Assembly: GCA_013377095.1 (NCBI GenBank)
Contig: JACAAY010000024.1
Span: forward strand, 1 to 53,318
Reading direction: 5' to 3'
Origin: Desulfuromonadales bacterium
GTDB lineage: Bacteria > Desulfobacterota > Desulfuromonadia > Geobacterales > Pseudopelobacteraceae
DNA: 53,318 nucleotides
A program made the position numbers and the translations under genes. The notes below the pieces were generated by a model. That model did no database searches, was not told where the DNA came from, and saw nothing but the letters and a program-made list of their open reading frames with translations. Numbering within the stretch: the stretch's first letter is position 1; the number at the start of each line of letters is the position of its first letter. Positions 45,650 through 52,651 of the stretch are shown here, in pieces.

Positions 45650-46636
45650 ATGACGCCCCAGGAGCTTGAAACAGCCATCCGCAACGGCAAACTGCCCAGC
45701 CTCTGTTATCTGTATGGCGAAGAGCCCTTTCTGATCGAACGGGCCACCCGTCTGTTGCTGGACAAAGCGGTAGACCCCTCCCTCAAGGATTTCAATTTCA
45801 ACGTCTATTTTGGCAATGAATCAAAGGGCATCGACATCGTCGATACAGCCCAGACCCTGCCCATGTTTGCCGATCAACGGGCCGTCCTGGTAAAACGGGC
45901 CGAGCTGCTCAAGGCCGATGCCCTGGAAGTGCTGTTCGACTATATTCGAAAACCGGCCGGGACCACCTGTCTGATCTTTAACGGCCTCAAGATCGACCAG
46001 CGCAAGAAATTTTTCCTGGAACTGAAAAAGCAGGGCGCGCTGGTGGAGTACAAACGGCTCTACGACAACAAGCTGTCCGGTTTTATCATCTCCGAGGCCC
46101 TTGTGCATGGCAAACCGATGGAACCGGCTGCCGCGGATCTGCTGTCATTTTTGATCGGCAACAACCTGCTGGAACTCTCCTCACAGATCGAAAAGCTGGC
46201 ACTGTACGCCGGGACCCGTTCCAAAATTACCCTTGATGACGTGCGTGCGGTTGCCAGTAGCAGCAAGGCTTTCACGGTCTTCGAGCTGGCCCGTTTCCTG
46301 GGTGTAAAGGATCTGCCCAACGCCCTGAAGAGCCTGGATACCCTCTTTCGCAATGGCGAGGAGGTTCCCATGATGCTGGGTGCCCTGGCTCGTCATTTTC
46401 GTCAGCTCTGGCGGGTCAGGGAGATGGTGGAGCGCAAGGCTTCCCCGTCGGATATCAGCCGCGAGGTAGGGATCAATAGCTATTTTGTGGGGGAGTATCT
46501 GCAACAGGCCAAGAATTTTGACCGGCAGCAGTTGCGTTCCATCTTTGATGAGCTGTACCGCTGCGATGTCTCCTCAAAGAGCGGCGGCCAACCCTACACC
46601 CTGATGCATGGGCTGGTAATGGGGATTTGCGCCTGA
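45650..46636 (+). CDS. holA: DNA polymerase III subunit delta
   Basis: Clamp-loader subunit that opens the beta clamp. The 328 residues begin MTPQELETAI and contain LCYLYGEEPFLIERATRLL and TLPMFADQRAVLVKRAE, characteristic of HolA, with the C-terminal helical domain (RHFRQLWRVREM). There is no Walker A, as normal for delta. Confidence 0.93.
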   Translation: MTPQELETAIRNGKLPSLCYLYGEEPFLIERATRLLLDKAVDPSLKDFNFNVYFGNESKGIDIVDTAQTLPMFADQRAVLVKRAELLKADALEVLFDYIRKPAGTTCLIFNGLKIDQRKKFFLELKKQGALVEYKRLYDNKLSGFIISEALVHGKPMEPAAADLLSFLIGNNLLELSSQIEKLALYAGTRSKITLDDVRAVASSSKAFTVFELARFLGVKDLPNALKSLDTLFRNGEEVPMMLGALARHFRQLWRVREMVERKASPSDISREVGINSYFVGEYLQQAKNFDRQQLRSIFDELYRCDVSSKSGGQPYTLMHGLVMGICA

Positions 46637-46675
46637 TTTATTCTTGGATAGTTTGAGTATACTTGGAGGACGGGG

Positions 46676-49471
46676 ATGTCCGACGCTGAACTGTACTGGG
46701 CTGCCACTGATCAGAAGGAACGTCTGGGCGAATTGACCAGCTTCGACCCCGAGGTCAAGGATACACCACTGCGGCGCGATGTACGGTCCCTGGGAATGTT
46801 GTTGGGGGAGGTAATCCGGGAACAGGTCGGCCTTGATATCTTTGGGGTGGAAGAGGAACTGCGCAATCTGGCGATTCACTTTCGTCAGGTCTACGGCAGC
46901 CGGACCAGCGACGGTGTGGATGTTTCCGGTGAACGGGAACTGCGGGCGCGGATGCTTGAGATGGTCCGGGGCATGACCTGCAATGACGCTTACCAGATCG
47001 TGAAGGCTTTCGGTACCTATTTCGAGCTGACCAACCTTGCCGAGACAAATCACCGTAAACGCAGACTGCGTGCCACCCGTTTGGCAACCGCCGGTATGGA
47101 CAAACACGGTTCCCTACGCGGGACGTTGCGCCGCATGCGCGAGTCAGGCATCGACGCTCACCAGGCCCTGGCTTTTCTCAGCCGGGTGGAGGTAACCCCG
47201 GTCTTCACCGCCCACCCGACTGAAGTGGCTCGTCGGGTTGTTCTGCTGAAGCGGCGCCGCATCGCCCGGGCGCTGGAAGAACTCGACCGGCTCCCCCTGA
47301 CCGATGCGGCTGCCGGCCAGGGACAGGAGGCGATCCTGACGGAGATCACCTCCCTCTGGCAGACCGACGAGGTCCGTCGCAGCCAGCCGACAGTGGTCGA
47401 CGAGATCCGCATGGGGGTTAACCACTATTCCGAATCGCTGATTACCCCGCTGCCCCATTTCTACGAGGATCTGGCCGATGCCTTCCGGGAGGTTTACGGC
47501 ATCGTGATCGCTCCCCGTCAGCTTCCGGCCGTGGTCTGGTTTGGTTCCTGGACCGGCGGCGACCGGGACGGAAACCCCTTTGTAACCACCGCAACCACCC
47601 GCTTCGCGTTGCAGAAGGCGCGCGAGACGATCCTCACCCATTATCTGAACGATCTAAAAGAACTGGCCGAGCTGCTGACCCTTTCAAGCTGCCGGGTAGG
47701 GCATTCGACCGAGCTGGCTGCAGCCGTGGAGCGCTACGCCGCCACGATCCCGGCCCTGGTTCCCCGCATCGACGCCTATACCTTCTGTGAACAGTACCGC
47801 AAGCTGCTGGTCTGTATGCTTCATCGCCTGGAATGTAGCCTGAGCGAGCCGGTCAATCCGGATGCCTATCCGGATGCGGCGGCCTTTAGCGCTGACCTGA
47901 TGCTGATCCGCTCAAGCCTGGCATCCCACGTTGGAGAGCGCCTGGCCCGCACACAGGTCGACTCGCTCCTGAGACGGGTCACGACCTTTGGTTTTCACCT
48001 CCACACCCTTGACATACGCCAGCATGCCCGCATTCACAGCCAGGCGGTTGCCGAGCTATCCGGCGGTATGAACCTGAACCGGACCGGGACAAGCATGCCG
48101 GTGACGCCATCAGCGGAAACGATCGGTTTGCTGGACACCCTGCGTAGCCTGTCCGGACTGAAACGTGACTATCCGCCCCAGGCGCTGAGCACCTATGTTA
48201 TCAGCGGAGCCGGATCGGCAGCGGATGTGTTGTCGCTGGTCTGGCTGATGGAATTGTGCGGGGTGCGGGTATCTTCCACGGAGGATGGCCGTGATCCGGG
48301 CCTGATGCCGGTGCCGCTCTTTGAATCCATCGATGACCTGCACAACGCTCCCGAAATCTGCCGTACGCTCTGGACCAATCCCGACTATGCCCCCTATCTG
48401 GATTCCTGGGGGCGGCGGCAGGAAGTAATGCTCGGATACTCCGATTCCAACAAGGATGGTGGCATGCTGACCAGCACCTGGGAGATCTACAAGGCGCACC
48501 GCGGACTGCACCGGATCGCCGATCAGTGCGGTGTGCAGCTGCGCCTGTTCCATGGTCGGGGCGGCACGGTTGGCCGGGGTGGCGGACCTACCTACCGGGC
48601 CATCACGTCCCAGCCGCCGGGAGCGTTCTCCGGCGCTATCCGCATTACCGAGCAGGGGGAGGTCATTAACTGGAAATATTCCGATGCGGTCCTGGCGGAA
48701 CGGAATCTGGAACTGATGGTGGCGGCCAGCCTGGACGCCCTGAGTTTTTCCTCCCTGGCTGAGCCGGCCAAGCTGGTTGCCTGGGAAACGGCGATGGAGC
48801 AGCTGTCAGGCTGGTCATACGCCTGTTACCGGGAACGGATTGCCGAGAATCCCGACATTATCCCCTACTTTGAACAGGCCACCCCGGTGCTTGAATTCGA
48901 GCTGGCTAAAATCGGTTCCCGCCCGACCAAACGCAGCGCCAGCCGTGATCTGGGTGAGTTGCGCGCCATTCCCTGGGGATTCGGCTGGATGCAGAGCAGG
49001 CTCGTGATCCCGGGGTGGTTCGGGGTTGGCCATGCCCTGGAGCGTTTCGTTGATCTGGAACAGGACGGGGAAGCATTTCTGAAGGGGATGCTGGCCGGAT
49101 TCCCCCTGTTCCACGATCTGGTCAGCAACGTGGAGCTGGCCCTGACCAAGGTGGATCTTTCCCTGGCCGGGCTCTACGCGGAGCTGGTTGGAGACCGGGA
49201 TCTGCGCGAGCGGGTATTCGGCATGGTCAGCGATGAATTCCTGCGGACGAAGCGCATGATTCTGCGGATCACCGGCCACGGGGAACTGCTGGAGAACATT
49301 CCGGCGCTGGCCCGCTCACTCAAGCTTCGTAATCCCTATGTGGACCCTTTGAGTTTGATTCAGATCGAGCTGTTGAGGCGGAGGAGGGGAGGGGAGGAGG
49401 ATACTGAACTGGATTTTGTACTGGCTGCCACCATCAACGGTATTGCAGCAGGGTTGCGGAATACCGGGTGA
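46676..49471 (+). CDS. ppc: Phosphoenolpyruvate carboxylase
   Basis: Converts PEP and bicarbonate to oxaloacetate, refilling the TCA cycle. The 931 residues include the catalytic His in FTAHPTEVARR, GGDRDGNPFVT, LDIRQHA, GYSDSNKDGG with the catalytic loop, and FHGRGGTVGRGGGP; the C-terminal NTG (residues 929-931) is the family end. GGAGG precedes the ATG. Full length with no defect seen. With sucCD it supports a respiratory, acetate-using TCA-cycle organism. Confidence 0.97.
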   Translation: MSDAELYWAATDQKERLGELTSFDPEVKDTPLRRDVRSLGMLLGEVIREQVGLDIFGVEEELRNLAIHFRQVYGSRTSDGVDVSGERELRARMLEMVRGMTCNDAYQIVKAFGTYFELTNLAETNHRKRRLRATRLATAGMDKHGSLRGTLRRMRESGIDAHQALAFLSRVEVTPVFTAHPTEVARRVVLLKRRRIARALEELDRLPLTDAAAGQGQEAILTEITSLWQTDEVRRSQPTVVDEIRMGVNHYSESLITPLPHFYEDLADAFREVYGIVIAPRQLPAVVWFGSWTGGDRDGNPFVTTATTRFALQKARETILTHYLNDLKELAELLTLSSCRVGHSTELAAAVERYAATIPALVPRIDAYTFCEQYRKLLVCMLHRLECSLSEPVNPDAYPDAAAFSADLMLIRSSLASHVGERLARTQVDSLLRRVTTFGFHLHTLDIRQHARIHSQAVAELSGGMNLNRTGTSMPVTPSAETIGLLDTLRSLSGLKRDYPPQALSTYVISGAGSAADVLSLVWLMELCGVRVSSTEDGRDPGLMPVPLFESIDDLHNAPEICRTLWTNPDYAPYLDSWGRRQEVMLGYSDSNKDGGMLTSTWEIYKAHRGLHRIADQCGVQLRLFHGRGGTVGRGGGPTYRAITSQPPGAFSGAIRITEQGEVINWKYSDAVLAERNLELMVAASLDALSFSSLAEPAKLVAWETAMEQLSGWSYACYRERIAENPDIIPYFEQATPVLEFELAKIGSRPTKRSASRDLGELRAIPWGFGWMQSRLVIPGWFGVGHALERFVDLEQDGEAFLKGMLAGFPLFHDLVSNVELALTKVDLSLAGLYAELVGDRDLRERVFGMVSDEFLRTKRMILRITGHGELLENIPALARSLKLRNPYVDPLSLIQIELLRRRRGGEEDTELDFVLAATINGIAAGLRNTG

Positions 49472-49484
49472 GCATTCCAATTGT

Positions 49485-49784
49485 TCATATGATCCTGTCT
49501 GTGAATAACTCCGACTTCGTCTTTTGATCTTCAATTCTGGCGGCCATCTCGGAAGGTATTTGGCTTATGACATTGTTGTGGCTATCCATGAATTTAATGC
49601 GTAATTTGCCCTGCTGATTATAAACCATAACAACGTGTTTTAGCGTGTCATTCGTGACGGTTTGGTCGATTGTCCGTGCTTCTTGCTTTACTTGTGGTGG
49701 CCTGTGTTGGTCTGTATTGACCTTTGAATTTACCTGGATGGGATTGGCCGTTACGCTGTTGGTCGAAATATGTTGAATTGACAT
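49485..49784 (-). CDS. FlaG-like flagellar protein
   Basis: A 99-residue protein. The C-terminal half (VVMVYNQQGKLRIKFMD, then VISQIPSEMAARI) matches the FlaG pattern (V.v.D..t.evIrqIPpE), while the N-terminal half is polar and low-complexity. FlaG influences flagellar filament length in several bacteria. A sigma-28-like promoter 40-65 bases upstream supports a flagellar role. ATG 49784 has AGAGGT seven bases upstream; a GTG two codons earlier is possible. It is converging on ppc and stands away from any flagellar cluster. Confidence 0.7.
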   Translation of the reverse strand: MSIQHISTNSVTANPIQVNSKVNTDQHRPPQVKQEARTIDQTVTNDTLKHVVMVYNQQGKLRIKFMDSHNNVISQIPSEMAARIEDQKTKSELFTDRII

Positions 49785-49823
49785 GATCACTACCTCTAAA
49801 CGAATTTGCCCTTATAGTTGTTC

Positions 49824-49850
49824 TTATCGGTTTGCCATCATAATACTTAA
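49824..49850 (-). promoter_or_regulatory. Sigma-28 (FliA)-type promoter for the FlaG-like gene
   Basis: On the minus strand TTAA (49850-49847), 15 bases, ACCGATAA (49831-49824). The FliA consensus is TAAA-N15-GCCGATAA; one base differs in each box and the spacing is exact. The start codon lies 40 bases downstream. Confidence 0.65.
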
Positions 49851-50038
49851 CTAAATATTTGCAAGCAATTTAGCGGATTAATTAGATTGAATTTAATTTC
49901 GCGCCTGACCGGTGTATTCTTGCTATTTTCCCGGTGAGAATTATCACATCACATATCAGCTGATTCAATCTGTAAAATATGTTATGTTGATTCAGTTTTT
50001 ACATCCACAAACGTGCAGTTACCGTAATGGCAATGGTG

Positions 50039-50070
50039 CCCACTCCGGAAGAATCCGGGTGGGTTTTTTT
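50039..50070 (+). terminator. Intrinsic terminator in the leader of the nitrogenase-associated gene
   Basis: CCCAC-T-CCGGA pairs with TCCGG-GTGGG (one bulged T, AGAA loop), followed by seven T. It ends 43 bases before the start at 50113 in a 328-base spacer with no upstream plus-strand gene within 560 bases, so it probably acts as an attenuator. The 188 bases before it hold no recognised aptamer; ACCGT...ATGGT (50021-50037) can pair as a small preceding hairpin. Confidence 0.7.
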
Positions 50071-50112
50071 GTTCCATGTTTTAAAGTTCCTGTGCACACA
50101 AAGGGAGGAATC

Positions 50113-50526
50113 ATGGCCACAATCATTTTCTGGGAAAAACCGGGCTGTCAGGGAAACGCCCGTCAGAAGGAAATCCTGCTCGCATCCGGGCACGAACTGG
50201 AGGTGCGCAACCTGCTCACCGAACCGTGGAGCGTACAGAGCCTGGCGCTGTTTTTCGGCGACCGCCCGGTGGCGGAGTGGTTCAATCCGACCAACCCGCG
50301 GGTAAAGTCGGGAGAGGTTATTCCCGCATCCTGCGGGCGAGATGAGGCGCTGCGGCTGATGGTGGCCGAACCACTCCTCATCGTGCGGCCACTGATGCAG
50401 GTCGATCAGGAACGGCTGGCCGGTTTCGACGTCACCCAGGTTCACAACTGGATCGGGCTCAAGCTTGACAGCGTCGGCGAGCGGGACCCGAGAAACTGTC
50501 CCTGCGTCACAACACCGCACCCGTGA
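50113..50526 (+). CDS. Nitrogenase-associated ArsC/Spx-like protein
   Basis: A thioredoxin-fold protein of 137 residues matching the nitrogenase-associated family: MATIIFWEKPGCQGNARQKE at the start, then GHELEVRNLL, FFGDRPVAEWFNPTNPRVKSGE and AEPLLIVRPL. Members are usually found beside nif genes; their exact function is not known. It keeps one active-site-like Cys (PGCQGN) and has two more cysteines near the C-terminus. GGGAGG precedes the ATG at 50113; the longer frame back to 49912 has no ribosome site. The gene lies behind a leader terminator and overlaps the next gene by four bases (GTGA). Confidence 0.9.
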   Translation: MATIIFWEKPGCQGNARQKEILLASGHELEVRNLLTEPWSVQSLALFFGDRPVAEWFNPTNPRVKSGEVIPASCGRDEALRLMVAEPLLIVRPLMQVDQERLAGFDVTQVHNWIGLKLDSVGERDPRNCPCVTTPHP

Positions 50527-51050
50527 TCCCTTCACCGGCGCGGGTGGCGATCCATCAGGCCGGCCATGCCGTGGTGCAAACTCTTGTCAGTCGCGAACGA
50601 TTTATCGTGTGCCACGTCTCGGTTGACGGTCCGCATGGTGAAACCTGGCAGGGCCTGCCCGCCCCGGGCGAGGCGCTCCTCGACCGGGAGGTCTTCCTCG
50701 GTCTCTACGAGTTTGGCCTGGTGACGCTGGCCGGCATTGCTGCTGAAGACCGCTATCTTGCCCTGGTTCCACCATCCGGAGAACCGCTGGTGGCTCTGAG
50801 CGATCTGGCCGCCTGGCAGGAACAGGCCTGGAATGTGCTCCAGGACGCTGCCCGGGTTGATCTCGTCAGCAGGAATGTCATGCGCAAACTTGAAGATTGG
50901 CTGGACGACAACGGGGTCTGGCAGGTGGTTGTGCGCCTGGCCGCTGAATTGCTGGCGCGGGGAACGGTGCAGGGGGAAGAACTGCGGTGGATCCTGGCCC
51001 CCTTGGCCGAAGGCCGGCTCTCCGGGCAACTTGACCTCGCCAGGTTATGA
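50523..51050 (+). CDS. M41 (FtsH-protease)-like protein with degenerate catalytic motif
   Basis: A 175-residue protein resembling the peptidase M41 domain of FtsH without AAA or membrane parts. The zinc motif reads H11-Q-A-G-H15 (RVAIHQAGHAVV) where active FtsH has HEAGH; LAGIAAEDRY matches the LaGrAAE segment, and the Asp of ALSDLAAW could be the third zinc ligand. Both His are kept but the catalytic Glu is Gln (CAG, one base from GAG), so it may bind metal without cleaving. It starts with GTG in a GTGA overlap with the nitrogenase-associated gene, so the two are co-translated. Role unknown. Confidence 0.65.
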   Translation: MIPSPARVAIHQAGHAVVQTLVSRERFIVCHVSVDGPHGETWQGLPAPGEALLDREVFLGLYEFGLVTLAGIAAEDRYLALVPPSGEPLVALSDLAAWQEQAWNVLQDAARVDLVSRNVMRKLEDWLDDNGVWQVVVRLAAELLARGTVQGEELRWILAPLAEGRLSGQLDLARL

Positions 51051-51094
51051 CACTAAAGTACATATACCATATCACTCCCGACAAGGAGGACCAC

Positions 51095-51619
51095 ATGCCG
51101 CAGACCAGTGAACTGAAACGGTACCGCTGTTTTGAGATTTTCTCCCAGTCCACCGGGGTCGAGATCCGCGAGGCATTCAAGAGCCACGAGGAGAACGGGC
51201 AGGTCACGGAGCGCTCCGGCCGGGTCCAGCTGCGCTTCTTTCGCTTGACCCCCAAGACAAAACCGGATGAGGTCACCCAGATCCGTTTTATCTGCGAGCC
51301 GGACGAGGCCTTCGGATTATCGCTGATGATCGCCCAGGTGGCCGGCTCCTCGGTGCCCTGCAAGGAGAAACTCAGCCCGCACAAATTCTCGGCCGGGGAG
51401 CAGGCCGGTGAAATTGTGACCACACTGACCGTGGAAAAATGGGAGCGCGGTGGTAAGGGCGGCTATGCCCTGACCGTGGGGCGCGGCAAGGATTTCATCA
51501 GCGTGCCGGCGCCCCTGGCAAAATTTCTCTTTGCCGGTGAGTTCCTCAGGTTCCTCTCAACGGTACAGAGCTGGGTGGAACGGCCGGAGAAGAGGACCGT
51601 GACCGGTAAAAACGAATAA
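51095..51619 (+). CDS. Conserved-looking protein of unknown function
   Basis: A soluble protein of 174 residues with no signal peptide, membrane segment or motif that I recognise. It is mostly predicted beta/alpha: ELKRYRCFEIFSQSTGVEIR, later VQLRFFRLTPKTKPDEV and a C-terminal PLAKFLFAGEFLRFLSTVQ. ATG 51095 has AAGGAGG at six bases; the longer frame from 51047 is unlikely. It follows the M41-like gene by 44 bases and is probably the third gene of that unit. It may work with the nitrogenase-associated or M41-like protein; this is guilt by association only. Confidence 0.75.
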   Translation: MPQTSELKRYRCFEIFSQSTGVEIREAFKSHEENGQVTERSGRVQLRFFRLTPKTKPDEVTQIRFICEPDEAFGLSLMIAQVAGSSVPCKEKLSPHKFSAGEQAGEIVTTLTVEKWERGGKGGYALTVGRGKDFISVPAPLAKFLFAGEFLRFLSTVQSWVERPEKRTVTGKNE

Positions 51620-51663
51620 ACTTGATCTCAATGACAGCTCCGCACTGGCCATTCCGTGTCATC

Positions 51664-51720
51664 TTGACAAGCTGCCGCCGCGGTGGTACGGTTACACTTG
51701 TGAACTATTACAAGCGTAAC
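51664..51720 (+). promoter_or_regulatory. lexA promoter with overlapping operator
   Basis: TTGACA (51664-51669), 17 bases, TACGGT (51687-51692). A 30-bp inverted repeat, GTTACxCTTGT-N8-ACAAGxGTAAC (51691-51720), covers the end of the -10 and the start site. Its core TTGT-N8-ACAA has the same spacing as the E. coli SOS box CTGT-N8-ACAG. It is well placed for LexA self-repression. Confidence 0.7.
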
Positions 51721-51733
51721 AGGGATGCCGTTT

Positions 51734-52393
51734 ATGGAACCGCTCTCACCCCGTCAGAATGATGTCTTCGACTTTCTCAGGGAATTCCTGGGCAGCCAGG
51801 GCTACTCTCCCACCTTGCGGGAAATTGCCCGCCATCTCAATATCAGCGGCACCGTTGCGGTTGTCCGTCATCTGGAGGCCCTGGAAAAGAAAGGCTGGAT
51901 CAAGCGCCAGCCGGGCGCCTTCCGCACTATCAGTCTGATCGGCGCTAACGGTCAGCTCCGCTACGCGCAGCAGGAGGAACGGATCATCTCCCCCGACGAC
52001 CAGATCTCCGTGTCCTTGCCGATTGTGGGTACGGTGCGGGCCGGTACGCCGGAAATTCCCCAGCAGGACATCGAGGGCTACCTCTCCCTGGACAGAACGA
52101 TTGCGGCCAGCGGCGGCAGCTTTTTCCTGCGCATCAGGGGCGATTCCATGAAAAACGCCGGCATGCTTCCCGGAGACCTGGTGCTGATCCGCCCCCAATC
52201 TTCGGCCGATAACGGCGATGTGGTGGTGGCCCTGGTGGAGGGAGAAGCCACGGTCAAACGTTTCTTCCGCGAAAAGGGCGGCATCCGGCTCCAGCCCGAA
52301 AATGAACACCTTGAACCGATGATGATAGCGCCCGGCAGCGCCGATTTCACAATCATCGGCAAGGTCATGTCTCTCTTCCGCACAACGGTGTAA
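51734..52393 (+). CDS. lexA: LexA repressor (SOS response)
   Basis: Transcriptional repressor of DNA-damage genes that cleaves itself when RecA filaments form. The 219 residues show an N-terminal winged HTH (LREIARHLNISGTVAVVRHLEAL), the cleavable Ala103-Gly104 bond in GTVRAGTPE, the nucleophile Ser138 in GDSMKNAG and the general-base Lys175 in GEATVKRF. ATG 51734 (AGGGA nine bases upstream, MEPLSPRQ) is preferred to the ATG at 51725, which has no spacing for a ribosome site. It heads a unit with a small gene and dinB. Confidence 0.96.
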   Translation: MEPLSPRQNDVFDFLREFLGSQGYSPTLREIARHLNISGTVAVVRHLEALEKKGWIKRQPGAFRTISLIGANGQLRYAQQEERIISPDDQISVSLPIVGTVRAGTPEIPQQDIEGYLSLDRTIAASGGSFFLRIRGDSMKNAGMLPGDLVLIRPQSSADNGDVVVALVEGEATVKRFFREKGGIRLQPENEHLEPMMIAPGSADFTIIGKVMSLFRTTV

Positions 52394-52397
52394 CCCC

Positions 52398-52649
52398 ATG
52401 CAGCAGCATCAAACCCGTGAAGCAGTTCGCGTGGCGGTCATCTTCGGACCGGGAGGCAAGATCAAGCCGGTCTGGTTCGAGTGGCAGCGCCGCAAACATA
52501 CCATCATCGATACGACCTACCGTTTTGAGGGGCGCCGCGGCGAGTCGCGTCTGCTGCATTTTACCGTTCAGGACGAGGGGGGGTTGTTTGAGCTGACCTA
52601 CAACACTGACGACCAGACCTGGCAGCTGCGGGGAATCGAGGTGGAGTAG
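52398..52649 (+). CDS. Small DUF6504-like protein between lexA and dinB
   Basis: An 83-residue protein. The pattern PVWFEWQRRKHTI ... YRF ... LLHFTV ... GLFELTYN ... WQLRGIEVE resembles DUF6504 proteins, which in actinobacteria are encoded beside ImuB/DinB-type polymerases (family resemblance from memory). It is spaced four bases after lexA and two before dinB, clearly in the SOS transcript. It may bind or regulate the Y-family polymerase; no experiment is known to me. Confidence 0.75.
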   Translation: MQQHQTREAVRVAVIFGPGGKIKPVWFEWQRRKHTIIDTTYRFEGRRGESRLLHFTVQDEGGLFELTYNTDDQTWQLRGIEVE

Positions 52650-52651
52650 TG

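Noticed and set aside
49900-49935. Possible sigma-54 promoter (GG...TTGCT) before the nitrogenase-associated gene
   Set aside because: Spacing between GG and GC is nine bases, not the required ten.
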